Of a DNA stretch of 64,000 nucleotides, positions 23,866-36,105 are shown in pieces. The notes under the pieces were generated by a model. It did no database searches and had not been told where the DNA came from. It saw nothing but the letters and a program-made list of their open reading frames with translations. Numbering within the stretch: the stretch's first letter is position 1; each line of letters starts with the position of its first letter. A program made the translations under genes and the position numbers. The DNA is from Ligustrum vulgare (taxonomy: Eukaryota; Streptophyta; Magnoliopsida; Lamiales; Oleaceae). Where the stretch lies: NCBI GenBank assembly GCA_963555705.1, contig OY743176.1, positions 62,446,040-62,510,039 on the forward strand, given 5' to 3'.

Positions 23866-26800
23866 CATTGTTGTTGATCCTTTCGATCACTTGGAATGGA
23901 CCATCTCCTCGCGGTTGTAACTTTGACTTGCGTTGTTCTAGAAACCGCTCCTTTCTCAAATGTACCCAAACCCAATCACCGGGTTCAAATATGACGCATT
24001 TTCTTCCTTTGTTAGCCTGCGAAGCATAATGTTCATTTTTCTTTTCAATCGCCAAACTCATCTTGTCGTGGAGTGATTTAACCATTTCAGCCTTTTTCTT
24101 TCCATCTAAGCTACTACGTTCATTCACAGGTAAAGGAATTAAATCCAATGGTGTTAGCGGATTAAAACCATAAACAATTTCAAATGGTGAATAAGAAGTA
24201 GTAGAATGTATAGCCCTATTATATGCAAATTCAATAAATGGTAACCACTCTTCCCAATTTTTCAAATTTTTATTGATTATGGTGCGCAATAATTGAATCA
24301 TTGTCCTATTTACTACCTCGGTCTGTCCATCGGTCTGTGGGTGACAAGTTGTAGAAAAAAGTAGTTTTGTTCCTAATTTGTTCCACAAGACTCTCCAAAA
24401 ATGACTAAGGAATTTAACATCCCTATCCGAGACAATACTTTTAGGAACCCCATGTAAGCGCACGACTTCCCGAAAGAAAATTTCAGCTATGTTAGTAGCA
24501 TCATCAGTTTTGTGGCATGGTATGAAATGTGCCATTTTACTAAAGCGATCTACTACCACAAAAATGGAATCTCTTCCCTTCTTAGTCCTAGGTAATCCCA
24601 AAACAAAATTCATAGAGATATCGACCCAAGGTTCACTAGGTACAGGTAAAGGCATATATAATCCATGGGGTTTAATCCTAGATTTAGCTTTCTTACAAGT
24701 AATGCATCTATTATAAACCCGAACCACATCAATCTTCATCTTAGGCCAATAGAAATGTTCACTTAGGATTTAAATGGTCTTTTTAACCCCAAAATGACCC
24801 ATTAAACCTCCACTATGGGCCTCTCTCACAAGTAACTCCCTCAATGAACACCTAGGGGCACACAATTTATTTTCTCGAAATAAATAATCATCATGTTTAA
24901 AGAACCTATCCACAGCCCCTTTACCACATAATTCATATATATTAGAAAAGTCCAGATCACTAGCATACATGTCCTTAATGTATTCAAATCCAAGTAATTT
25001 AGAATTTAAAGAATTTAAAAGAACATACCTTCGAGACAATGCATCTGCCACCACATTTTCCTTACCTTGTTTGTATCGGATGACATAGGAAAATGTTTCG
25101 ATGAATTCTACCCACCTTGCATGTCTCTTACTCAACTTAGCTTGACCCCTCAAATGTTTCAAGGATTCATGATCAGTGTGTATCACGAACTCCCGTGGCC
25201 ACAAGTAATGTTGCCATGTCCCCAAAGCGCGCACAAGTGAATATAACTCCTTGTCATATGTGGGGTAATTAAGTGCAGCCCCTTTTAGTTTTTCACTAAA
25301 ATAGGCGATTGGCCTTTGATCCTGCATTAAAACAGCTCCAATGCCTAGCCCTGAGGCATCACATTCAATCTCAAAAGCCTTGTCAAAGTTAGGAAGTGAT
25401 AAAACCGGTGCTTTATACAACATATTTTTGATTGTTTCAAATGCATGTTCCTGTTCTATTCCCCATTTAAAACCTACACTTTTTTTTGACAATTTCTGTG
25501 AGTGGTGCGGAAATCGTGCTAAAATTTTTAACAAAGCACCTATAAAAACTAGCCAAGCCATGAAAACTCCTAATCTCAGTTATGCTTTTAGGTGTTGGCC
25601 ATTCTTTAATAGCTTTGACTTTTTCTTCATCTACTTCTATTCCTTTAGCACTAACCACATAGCCAAGAAACACAATTTTTTCCATGCAAAAATCACACTT
25701 TTTAAAATTAGCAAAAAGTTGCTCTTGTCTTAAAACCACAAGCACACACCTAACATGCTCCACATGCTCATTCAAAGTTTTACTATATATCAAGATATCA
25801 TCGAAGTAAACTACAACGAATTTACCTATAAATGCACGTAAAACATGATTCATTAAACGCATAAATGTACTAGGTGCATTAGTAAGTCCAAAAGGCATTA
25901 CTAACCATTCATACATGCCATACTTAGTTTTAAAAGCAATTTTCCACTCATCTCCTTCTTTCATTCGAATTTGATGATAATCACTCTTAAGGTCAATTTT
26001 ACTAAATATGCTAGAGCCATGCAATTCATCCAACATATCATCTAACCTAGGAATACGATGACGTTACTTTACCGTTATGTTGTTGATGGCCCTACAATCG
26101 ACACACATTCTCCAAGTCCCGTCCTTTTTGGGTACAAGTAACACGGGGACGGCACATGGACTCATACTTTCCCTTATATACCCTTTGCTCATCAAGTCCT
26201 CCACTTGCCTTTGGAGCTCCTTCGTCTCCTCGGGGTTACTTCGATAAGCGGGGCGGTTCGGAATGACTGCCCCAGCTACAAAATCAATTTGATGTTCAAT
26301 ACCTCGAATGGGTGGTAACCCACTAGGTATGTCATCCAGAAATACATCGTCAAATTCCTGCAAGAGAGAAATAGCCAAACTAGGGAGGGATTTGTTAGTT
26401 TCATCAAATGCAATGAATGATTCCTTGTATAGCAGAAGGACCATTGGCCGTTCTTCCATGAATGCTTTCTTGATTTCACTCATTTTTGCGTAGAAACTCA
26501 TTTTTCTTTCTTTTCTGGCACTCTTCGCTCCCTCTCCTTTTTCTGAGGTATGTACCCCAACACTCATTTTTTCTCTCGCCTCTCCTTTTTCTGGAGTCGT
26601 GGCTCCAACTCTCTTTTCCTCTCCTTTTTCTGAGGTCGTGGCCTCAACTCTCTTTCTCTCATTTTCTCTCACTCTTTTTTCTTCATCATTTTTCAATTTT
26701 ATTTGATCTTCATACACTTGTGATGGTGTCAATGGTGCAAGTGTAATGGTTTTTCCCCCTTTGGTAAAGCTATACCTATTTTTATACCCATCATGCGTTA

Positions 26801-27251
26801 CCTTCCTATCATATTTCCAAGGTCTACCCAACAAAATGTGTCCGGCATGCATATGAACCACATCACACATAACATCATCCACATAGCTACCAATAGAAAA
26901 ACTCACCAACACCCTCCTATTTACCTTAATTTCTCCACTATCATTTAACCATTGAAGCCTATAAGGTTTAGGATGTTTTAACAAAGGTAATCCTAATTTT
27001 TCAACAAGTATAGTACTAGCGACGTTAGTGCAACTACCACCATCAATAATCATACTACATACCTTGTTATTAATGCGACATCGTGTATGGAATATGTTCT
27101 CCCGTTGTTGTTCCAAATCATCCGTGTTGATTTGAGCACTAAGAGCTCTCATTGCCACTAATAACTCGCCATGCTCCCCGGATAACACATCATCATCATC
27201 ACATATTTCCTCCAATGCCGGCATATCGCTATAATCCTCCTCCACTTGCAA
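23866..27251 (-). pseudogene. Internal pol fragment of a chromovirus (CRM/Reina-like), no LTRs
   Basis: Minus strand, in order: an aspartic protease with IIDGGSCTNVAS; RT with [16 protein letters not shown] and [12 protein letters not shown]; RNase H with [15 protein letters not shown] and [10 protein letters not shown]; the integrase zinc region ending RCITCKK; and the integrase core with [20 protein letters not shown] and [12 protein letters not shown]. It stops abruptly at RINNNA inside the integrase C-terminal domain and starts just before the protease, so gag, LTRs, primer site and chromodomain are absent. Stops near 26062 and 24768 and a frameshift near 25480 in an A-run break it further. 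Sequence blocks look closest to CRM-type elements; this lineage call is from memory of the family. Confidence 0.88.
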
Positions 27252-27614
27252 ATCCAGATGACGGTAAATACTAAGGATGTCAAGTAAGTAAACTTCCCCC
27301 TACTTTCATCAAAGTTGAATGTTAATGTGGAATTAATGTGCTTAATTGACATTCGTGTTAATTACGGAATTTTAATGCTTTTGGTCTACCCTATGCAATT
27401 ATGTGTAGTTAAGGAAATGTTCAAGCATGCACGTTACATGCCATTGCATCATCAAGCATGCATTGGCATCGAAATGGGAAAGTCAAATGTTTTAATGAAA
27501 GGAATGTGTCAAAGTGCAATTTTTGTAAAAAATTATGTATCCCAAGTTTTTGAAAGAATGAGTGTACTTCTATGTCATGAAAGATGCGAGTGGGAAATGG
27601 GGTGCGGGGGACCG

Positions 27615-27750
27615 GCGTACCCGAATGTAATGAGCCGCTTTGCAGTGGAATGAATGTAATGAGCCGATTTGCGGTGGAATGAATGAATGAGCCGCTTTGC
27701 GGTGGGAAAGTGAATGTTAAACCGCTTTGCGGTGGAAATGCGCATGTTAA
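27615..27750 (+). repeat. LTR minisatellite, about 30-bp units with CCGCTTTGCGGTGG
   Basis: Four or five copies of GAGCCGCTTTGCGGTGG / AAACCGCTTTGCGGTGG separated by GAATG-rich linkers. The CCGC-TTT-GCGG core is a short perfect hairpin. The same array is in the LTR at 62475-62640. Confidence 0.85.
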
Positions 27751-28564
27751 TCTGGATCCAAATAAGAATGGCCCACTGTTATCTGATTGACTAGAAGATA
27801 CACCAAGTGAGCTCACGATGGAAATGTAAAGTGAAAGTTTTGAAATGTTAAGTGAAAGTTCGAAATGTTGAAAGTTTTCAAAGGTTAAAGTGAATGGGGA
27901 TACATATTTCAAAGTTTAAAGCATTTCATGTCATAAGCATGCATTCATGCATACAGTTTACTTACTGAGCTTTAGCTCACCCCAATCCCTCCCCATATTT
28001 CAGGTGATGAAAGTTAGATGATCCGAGGAGAACACTTGGCTGCTGACTCCGACAGTACCCATCGTCGCATTAATTAATAAAGTTAAATTTATTCAAGTTA
28101 TTTTTAGTTAAATTAGAATTTATTTAAGTTCTAAGTAATTATTTCTTAATTCATTTATTTTGATAATTGTTTCGGTTGAAATTAGTTTAAATAAGTTATG
28201 GTATTTTCATGTGATTAGTTTTTATCATGTTTTCATGAGTTTATAAATTTATACTTCAAGTTATTTTGTTGAGGAGTTTGGGGAATTAATGTTGAAGCTG
28301 AATTTTGGAATCGTGATTGAGATGTGATGGATGTTTTAAAATTTTAAAATGGTTTTTGATGTCCCTCTACAGGTTGGCTATGTCCAATTTATAGAGGAGA
28401 CTCTGCCGAAATTTCGGAAAAATTTTTTAGTAGATAAATGAACATTTTGATTGTGTAAACGATTTAAATTTCGCATGGTTTTAAATGATTTATTTTCGCA
28501 TTAAAAGAAAAAGGGAAGTTAACACCTAGGTTTAAGATTCTTGAACTTGGGGTGTTACATATAT

Positions 28565-28951
28565 TGACACCAGTTTTAATTATATGAAAAGTTTTTACTA
28601 TTTACTTCGATTTTTTAATTTTAATTTTTATTATATCTTATCCATAAAGATGATTTTTGTCCAAAATATTTTTATGAGGGCCAAAAAAACTTATTTATCT
28701 CTCGTGTTTTTAAATAATCGAAGTAAATAACTAATACAAAAATCAAAAATAAATTTTTCTCTCTTTTCAATACGTATTAATAGAAGATTTCGATATAAAT
28801 TGTGATTAAAAATAAAATATGTTAATTAATTGAAATTTAAGAATAATAATGGTTTCGAAAAAATTTGAGGGCATAAAACAAAAGTGAGCAAATATTAAAA
28901 ACGTTTAATATAATTAAAATGTGGTGTAGATATAAAAAATTGTTGTGTTAA
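28565..28951. other. AT-rich inner loop of the inverted-repeat element
   Basis: Sequence between the LTR insertion and the right arm. Strongly AT-rich; no ORF or RNA gene recognised. Confidence 0.4.
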
Positions 28952-29359
28952 CATGACTACCCTATTTCTTAACCATTTCCAATAATGCAATAATTCATTT
29001 GAAATTATTTTTATTTTAAAAATCCTCTTCAGATCATTGTAAATAATTCTCTTTTCATAAAATATTAAGAATAGATAAATATATTTTTTAAAGAAGAAAT
29101 GCTCGATTAATATGGACAACTAGCTTCTATTTAAACCAAAAAAAAATCCTCAATAAAAGAATCTATATAAATATATTTTATCTGCCATTAATATTCTCAT
29201 TATTTTAAATAACTTTATTTTCATAAAATATTAATAATAGAAAGAATTACTTTTCTAGAAGAAATACTCGAATAACATGAACAACCCATTTCTAAAAAGA
29301 AAAAAAAAAAAAAAAAAAACCTCATTGAAAGAATCTACAAAAACATATTTTCATCAATT

Positions 29360-29512
29360 ATTAAGCCTCTTTTGTTAATTTTTTTTTTAAAACACATTTT
29401 TTTATGATTTCTAAGTAAAATGTGTGACTGAAAAATGGAAAGAGAAAATGTGTGTGGTTAAAAAATGATTTTGGGAATTGTGTTGGAAAAAACATGTTTC
29501 CCTAATGGACCC
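29360..29512. mobile_element. Probable small MITE in the right arm
   Basis: About 150 bp interrupt the alignment with the left arm. TATTTTCAT occurs on both sides as a possible duplication. The insert begins near AAGCCTCTTTTG and ends GGACCCTAA. Terminal inverted repeats are poor, so the class is uncertain. Confidence 0.4.
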
Positions 29513-29838
29513 TAATATTTTCATAATGAAGAGAATATTATTTATTGGATAAAAAAAATTATGAATAAATTCATCTACAATAATGAAACAAAAAAAAATA
29601 TTTAATAAAAAAATTGAAACAATTTTAAAGGTAGTGACAAATGGGACACCTTTATAATAGTTTAATGACACACCAAATGACATTTAAAGTTTAATGGTAT
29701 TAGGGGAATCGTTGAAATATTATAGTGACAATGAGAGTTTTAATCTTAAAGTACAATGACAAATTAGATATAATTTAAAGTTCAATGGTATTTGAGATAA
29801 TTTTGCAATAGTAAAGTGCCAATGGAGGAATTTAACTC

Positions 29839-31262
29839 GTGCTACTTGATTTTCTAATTCAGTGTGGCTAGGAAAAAAGAGGCAGCCTTGAAAATATTGA
29901 GATGGTCGGTTGAGAGTGTAAATGTATAAGTAACTTGTTTATTTGATGACTTTAGTTTTTTTATTTTCACAAAAAAAAAAAAAAAAAAAAAAAAATTAGA
30001 AACTTCACAGTTGCAATTTGTTTGTTGTAATTAAACATTGTCAAGCTTGCGAAATTGGAAACCATGAAGACAGTTCGGGTTTGACCATTTTCCCAAAAGC
30101 AGGAGTTCAGCGTCCGTAACATACGTCTAGCGTTTGTGTTATTCCAATGGTTGTACTTCTCAGAAACTTTAAAATTGTAGTATACTTTCTTTAACATAAT
30201 TATTATAAATTATAAATTAATTTATAAATAATATAATAAATTTCTTAAACCATTTTTTAAATACACATTCTCTTTTCACCTTAGAATCACACATTTTACC
30301 TAAAAATATAGATAAATCAATCTATAATTGTTACGGTGTTATCGAACACAGACGTAGTAAGGATTGGTATATAAATGTGACGTGGATATTGCGTAAATGA
30401 ATGAATTTAATAAGTATAATAATAAATTTTTGGTAAATATGTGTTTTGGAATGGTGATCTTTTTAGAAAATGTATGGTTAAGGCTTGTTCGGCTACCTTG
30501 TGTCAGGTTTTATTTTAGTTTTTGATTTTTCTGGTAAAATGTGATTAAAAATGATTTTGAAAAATGTGTTATTAAAAAGTGATTTTGAAAATTGTATTGT
30601 TTATAAATTGTAATAATGTGTTGAAGAATAGAGTAAAAAATAAAGAAAGTTACATGTAGTAATATTTTATTGAAAAATGTGTGATTAAAAATATAAATGT
30701 GAAAAATGTATTAAAATTATAATGAGTATCAAGCATCACTTAAACTCCCTCTCTTTATTTTTATGATTTCTCAAACTGCATAAAATTCTTGTTAAAAAGA
30801 AACACATTTCATTCAGATAGGCGAAACAGATGAGTTGTGAAATTAAATTAAATTGAAGTCGAACCATTTAACTGCAAATAAACTAAAATTTTTGCTATAA
30901 CGATCGAGAATTTTCAAGTTAAATATTAAATAAATATATTATTTCAAATAAAAACGTATCGTTATAATTTCCCCATTTTTTAAAAATTAAACGTATTCGT
31001 CTAATCAAGTCAACTATTTTCAAGTCAATTAAATGATTTGAGTCCAAATCGATTTTTAGTCAAAACTTCATTTTATTTTATTGCTTCAAATTTAAATTTT
31101 ATTATTATCCAAAATATTTTAAGTCCAAACTCAAATTTTATTTTATCATTATTATCCAAATTTGTCTAAATTCAATTCCATCTCTTAAGCAATAAAATTT
31201 CGAGGAATATTCTACTTGCTTTATCATTCCAAAGTTCAAGTTTTTATCAAAATCCTATTTTA
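29839..31262. other. AT-rich spacer without recognised genes
   Basis: Contains a long A-run (about 29970-29996) and imperfect repeats of GTGATTTTGAAAATGTGT-like sequence at 30540-30740. No supported gene. Confidence 0.5.
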
Positions 31263-32221
31263 CAGTTTTGATCACCTGGGCACGACGCTCTTCCTTAATA
31301 TGAGCGTGATGACTTGGAAGTGGGCCCATCTGCTGAATTTATGTTCCTTTTGACCAGTTTGTCCTCAGACAACAAAACAACGAGAAAAGGGTAAGTGCAA
31401 TTGGATAAAGCTAGTTGTACAAATTTTTTTCCTTCTTTAATTTTTTTAATATTCATAAATAAAATATATGTATTTTTTTACTTTCATATTATATAATTTA
31501 ATGAGATCTTCAAAATGAGTACCATATTAATATATAAATTTTGTTATTTTAAAAATAAATATTATAACTCATAAACTCCAAAATAGAGTGATTTTAAACA
31601 TTTGCTTTTTGGCCTAATTTCATACGTCTGAAATTATACCAATTTGGAAAGATAGGAAATTTTATTCGTATGAAACTATAGTTATTTTCCTATCAATCCA
31701 AATTGGTCTAATACAATTTTTTTCTTCTTCTTTCTTCTTTAATTTTTTTAATATTCATAAATAAAATATATTTTTTTTGTTATTTTCATATTATATAATT
31801 TAATGAGATCTTCAAAATGAATACCATATTAATATATAAATTTTGCTATTTTAAAAATAAATATTACAATCCATAACCTCCAAAATATAGTGATTTTAAA
31901 CATTTTCTTTTTGGCCTAATTTCATACGTTTGAAATTATACCAATTCAGAAAGATAGGAAATTTTATATGTATGAAACTATAGCTGTTTTCCTATCTATC
32001 CAAATTGGTCTAATTAAGAAAGAAAGAAAAGAAAAAAATAAAGAAAAAGATTATGTACAACTAGCTTTATGCCTTTATCCAATTGCACTTATCATTTTCT
32101 CATTATTTTGTTGTCTGAGCACAAACCGATCAAAAGGAACATAAATTCAACAGATGGGCCCACTTCCAAGTCATCCATGCTCATATTAAGGAAGAGCGCC
32201 GCGCCCAGGTGATCAAAAATG
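31263..32221. mobile_element. Non-autonomous MULE-like element with internal tandem duplication
   Basis: The ends CAGTTTTGATCACCTGGGC and its complement (CATTTTTGATCACCTGGGC) form inverted repeats of about 165 bp (31263-31430, 32050-32221), with a perfect 10-bp duplication TCCTATTTTA (31253-31262, 32222-32231). Between them a segment of about 300 bp is present twice head to tail (about 31430-31720 and 31727-32015). No ORF. Confidence 0.85.
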
Positions 32222-33202
32222 TCCTATTTTAAATCAAACGTTTCTCATGTCTAACTTTTCACAATTGTATTTTAACTACAAACACTTCTCAACCCTATTC
32301 TATTCTAACTAAAACACTCCCTATCAATATTTATACCCTATTCCACTCTTAATTCACGACACAAGTTTTCAGTAACTCAGATAAGGTTTCTTGCACAATT
32401 CTATTCACGTACTCTGCTTTCAATATTTCTGTTTTCAATTTGCCATCTCCAAACCATCGGCCACAATTCACCAAAATCCACCACCAGCAACAATCAAACC
32501 ACAACAATTTTTCACTGACTTCTTCACAGGAAAACTCTCCCATAGCAACTCCAACACCACAGCCGAACCATGAACCAGTACAACATCAAAACTCCATAGC
32601 TGAAACCGGCCACCAGCGCCACTACCGACGACCGAACTCCAATCAACCATCATCAACTGTTCACTGCCAAAATCGTATCGTCAACTGAGACGACCCGAAT
32701 TCTCGACCATTCGAGTGCCACTAAAAGTGACTCATATCATATTATCGAGACTTAAATAGAAATGTAAAATTATTCAAAAAGAATAATTAGAATCCCATAA
32801 TTTTATTTGTGAATAAAAATAGAACATAATTTTCTTACATAAAGTTCAACATAATTATCTCATCAATCTTAACCACTTTTGCCACTTCCATGTTGACCGC
32901 CTCGAACCTTCAATTATCTGAAAATGGTAAATATCGTGGAGTGAGATTTATAAAATCCCAGTAAGTATACCAAGCATAAATTTTCTTTTGAAAGCATATG
33001 GATCATTTTCATCATAACATAGGATAGGATCGAAATACTCATAAACATAGGGAGACACAAGAATTTTACCGAACTTAAATGGCAAGAATTCTTATGTGTA
33101 GCGCTACTAAACTCCGGTCCCCTTAGCATAATCATAAACATATCATATGGAACCCATAACAATCTTGTGAGATTGATTTCATAGCAATGATCCAAACATT
33201 TT

Positions 33203-34081
33203 CATAAAAACATAAGATATACTTACTTGTCATAAAAACATACTTACTTTTCATAAAAACATAAGGTGTATTTACCTTTCATAAAAACATACTTACTTTT
33301 CATAAAAACATAAGATATACTTACTTGTCATAAAAACATACTTACTTTTCATAAAAACATAAGGTGTATTTACCTTTCATAAAAACATATTTACTTTTCA
33401 TAAAAACATAAGATATACTTACTTGTCATAAAAACATACTTACTTTTCATAAAAACATAAGGTGTATTTACCTTTCATAAAAACATACTTACTTTTCATA
33501 AAAACATAAGATATACTTACTTGTCATAAAAACATACTTACTTTTCATAAAAACATAAGGTGTATTTACCTTTCATAAAAACATACTTACTTTTCATAAA
33601 AACATAAGATATACTTACTTGTCATAAAAACATACTTACTTTTCATAAAAACATACTTACTTTTCATAAAAACATAAGATATACTTACTTGTCATAAAAA
33701 CATACTTACTTTTCATAAAAACATAAGGTGTATTTACCTTTCATAAAAACATACTTACTTTTCATAAAAACATAAGATATACTTACTTGTCATAAAAACA
33801 TACTTACTTTTCATAAAAACATAAGGTGTATTTACCTTTCATAAAAACATACTTACTTTTCATAAAAACATAAGATATACTTACTTGTCATAAAAACATA
33901 CTTACTTTTCATAAAAACATAAGGTGTATTTACCTTTCATAAAAACATACTTACTTTTCATAAAAACATAAGATATACTTACTTGTCATAAAAACATACT
34001 TACTTTTCATAAAAACATAAGGTGTATTTACCTTTCATAAAAACATACTTACTTTTCATAAAAACATAAGATATACTTACC
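33203..34081 (-). repeat. 98-bp tandem array in the LTR (left copy; right copy 40466-41344)
   Basis: About nine units. Each is built from four CATAAAAACATA-headed sub-units of 28, 21, 28 and 21 bp, ending TACTTACTTGT, CTTACTTTT, GTGTATTTACCTTT and CTTACTTTT. One unit near 33640 is shortened. Position and unit order are the same in both LTRs. Confidence 0.93.
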
Positions 34082-34305
34082 TTTTAAAAGATTAAAATGA
34101 AGTGTAGTAGTAAATGGACCAAAACTTTCTTGACCACCTTGAATTTCTCTTACTTGTGGATTTTGTCAAGAGATTGGAAATAAGTGTATATGTGTAGAGT
34201 TGTGTGTAAAAGATATGGGTTTAAATAGATGTATAAAGTTGGCATATTGTAAACATAATCATTCAATTCTATTAATTTTAACACATCCTTTTCTTAAAGT
34301 AAAGC

Positions 34306-34940
34306 ACCATTCATATATTTTTCCATATTTATACAAATATTATGCTCTTCATGATTACATATAATGGAGTCTTATCAACCATTCATATACTTTTCCATAT
34401 TTATACAAATATTATGCTCTTCATGATTACATATAATGGAGTCTTATCAACCATTCATATACTTTTCCATATTTATACAAATATTATGCTCTTCATGATT
34501 ACATATAATGGAATCTTATCAACCATTCATATACTTTTCCATATTTATACAAATATTATGCTCTTCATGATTACATATAATGGAGTCTATAATTCATTCA
34601 TATACTTTTCCATATTTATACAAATATTATGCTCTTCATGATTACATATAATGGAGTATATAATTCATTCATATACTTTTCCATATTTATACAAATATTA
34701 TGCTCTTCATGATTACATATAATGGAGTATATAATTCATTCATATACTTTTCCATATTTATACAAATATTATGCTCTTCATGATTACATATAATGGAGTA
34801 TATAAATCATTCATATACTTTTCCATATTTATACAAATGTTATGCTCTTCATGATTATATATAATGGAGTATATAAATCATTCATATACTTTTCCATATT
34901 TATACAAATGTTATGCTCTTCATGATTACATATAATGGAA
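34306..34940 (-). repeat. 72-bp tandem array in the LTR (left copy; right copy 41569-42203)
   Basis: About eight copies of a unit containing TTCATATACTTTTCCATATT and ATGCTCTTCATGATTACAT. Because 72 is a multiple of three, the array makes an apparent repetitive ORF, which is not a gene. Confidence 0.93.
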
Positions 34941-35234
34941 CCTCTCATGCTTGCATATATTTTCTTAATTTAAATAATAAAAGTAATTTTTGTACAAATA
35001 AATATTGGGATAACATTGAATTAAGTACTTGGACTTAATATACTTTAAATCAAGAGAATGGAGATATTTTTAGAAATTCGGAATTTTAATTTAAAATCGA
35101 ACGATCTCGATTATTTCTTGACTTGGCTATACGAATACGTCGTGGCGTTAACTTAATAAAAATGGGTGAAATAGTAGCGACACGATTTTCTATTAAAATA
35201 ATTATTAATCGCGTAAAAATTCTTGGTCGCTACA

Positions 35235-36105
35235 AACTTATCCCCTTAAAATAATTTCGTCCTCGAAATTAAACTTACTTGATCTTATGATTTCTGAACA
35301 CTTAATCAGAATCTCTTCTCTTCTTTCTCTTAGTAATCTCATCATTATAATATCTAACCCACTGGACTTTTACTAAATCATCTCTTTGTTTTCTTAAGAA
35401 CATGTATTTTTCTTATCAATAATAGACATATGTGTCTACTCATAAATTCTAACTCAAAATGAAAATTTCCAATCGTATGTGATATTTCATCATATCTTGT
35501 AGTACTCATGTAACCTGTCACTTATCATCGTATCATGTAACCTCAAATATTCGTATTAATATCTCTAAAATTTCAATAAATCTTTACTAACATATCATAC
35601 CATAATAATTTGTCATTTCTTCTTATCACCAAATATCCCAAAATAATTAAAACGATTACCTGAATATTCTCTATGTAATATACCCAAACATGTTATTCAC
35701 ATATCAACATAATCATCAGTTTATCTTTCCAATATTTGTAACCCAAAATTTCTGCAAAATTCAATAAACAAATATCTCCCAAATAATTAAAATTCTTAAC
35801 TCAAATATCATAACATTTCCCGTAAGGTATTCCTTTCACTTGCACAAACTTATTAATCATGATTCAATACAGTCCTTATTTCACTTTCACGTATCCCCGT
35901 ATTATTTCTATACCTTGATTATTATATCAAAATATCAGTACCCAAAAATCCAAGAAAATATTCCATATCTCAAATCCCGTCATCATCAAATCTTCCTTTT
36001 ATCAAGAAAGTAAACGGCGCATAAACTCTTGTTCCCTCTTTTCCATTATTCTATTCCGCGCTTTCTTGCTGGAATCAATATCACGCGGATTCCCTCCGAT
36101 CCTTA
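35235..36105. other. 3' untranslated interior of the young element, with polypurine tract
   Basis: Directly next to the LTR, the minus strand reads AAGGGGATAAGTT before the LTR start, the expected polypurine tract (35235-35247). The rest is AT-rich, full of TATCAYATCATA-like phrases, with no gag or pol. On the minus strand 36122-36001 reads as a short 40-codon frame beginning MNYLKALRIGG; I do not recognise it. Confidence 0.6.

Larger units (their letters stand above)
22389..28559 (+). mobile_element. Solo LTR of a long-LTR gypsy element, with an inserted pol fragment
   Basis: Begins TGTAATACCGC and ends GGTGTTACA. The TATAT duplication is perfect (22384-22388, 28560-28564). It aligns along its length with the LTR at 60383-63398: the same GTGGAAGRACTTGGAYGCCG phrase, TA-rich middle, GCTTTGCGGTGG minisatellite and TCAGGTGATGAAAGTTAG end. 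Without the insert it is about 2.8 kb against 3.0 kb. The 3.4-kb insert at 23866-27250 replaces about 45 bp of LTR. The flanked single-LTR structure points to recombination between two LTRs. Confidence 0.85.
21050..29838. mobile_element. Large inverted-repeat (MULE-like) element, heavily interrupted
   Basis: The left arm (21050-21170 plus 21781-22388) and right arm (about 28952-29838) are complementary over roughly 700 bp. The ends match as GTTAAATTTCCTCATTGCCA against GTTAAATTCCTCCATTGGCA. Shared inner words include AATAATATTCTCTTCATTATG and TGCATTATTGGAAATGG. No clear target duplication was found; flanks starting GTGCT are similar but not equal. Both arms carry later insertions. No transposase is seen. 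Confidence 0.7.
32686..35234 (-). repeat. 3' LTR of the young element (2549 bp)
   Basis: On the + strand it runs from TGAGACGACCCGAATT to GGTCGCTACA; in element sense it is TGTAGCGACC..GGTCGTCTCA. It matches the copy at 39949-42497 in every stretch compared. Contains two tandem arrays, annotated separately. Confidence 0.95.

Noticed and set aside
30480..30740. Possible hAT-type MITE
   Set aside because: Ends TAAGGCTTGTTCGG and TAAGTGATGCTTGAT are only weakly inverted, and no target duplication was found.
32914..33195. 93-codon frame, duplicated at 40177-40458
   Set aside because: Identical only because both lie in the matching LTRs; no family resemblance and no start context.
33203..34081. 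CRISPR-like regular repeats
   Set aside because: Sub-units are contiguous variants without unique spacers, in a plant LTR; an ordinary tandem array.
34342..34641. Repetitive ORF (MLFMITYNG..), also at 41605-41904
   Set aside because: It is the translation of a 72-bp tandem array in an LTR; length divisible by three keeps it open by chance.
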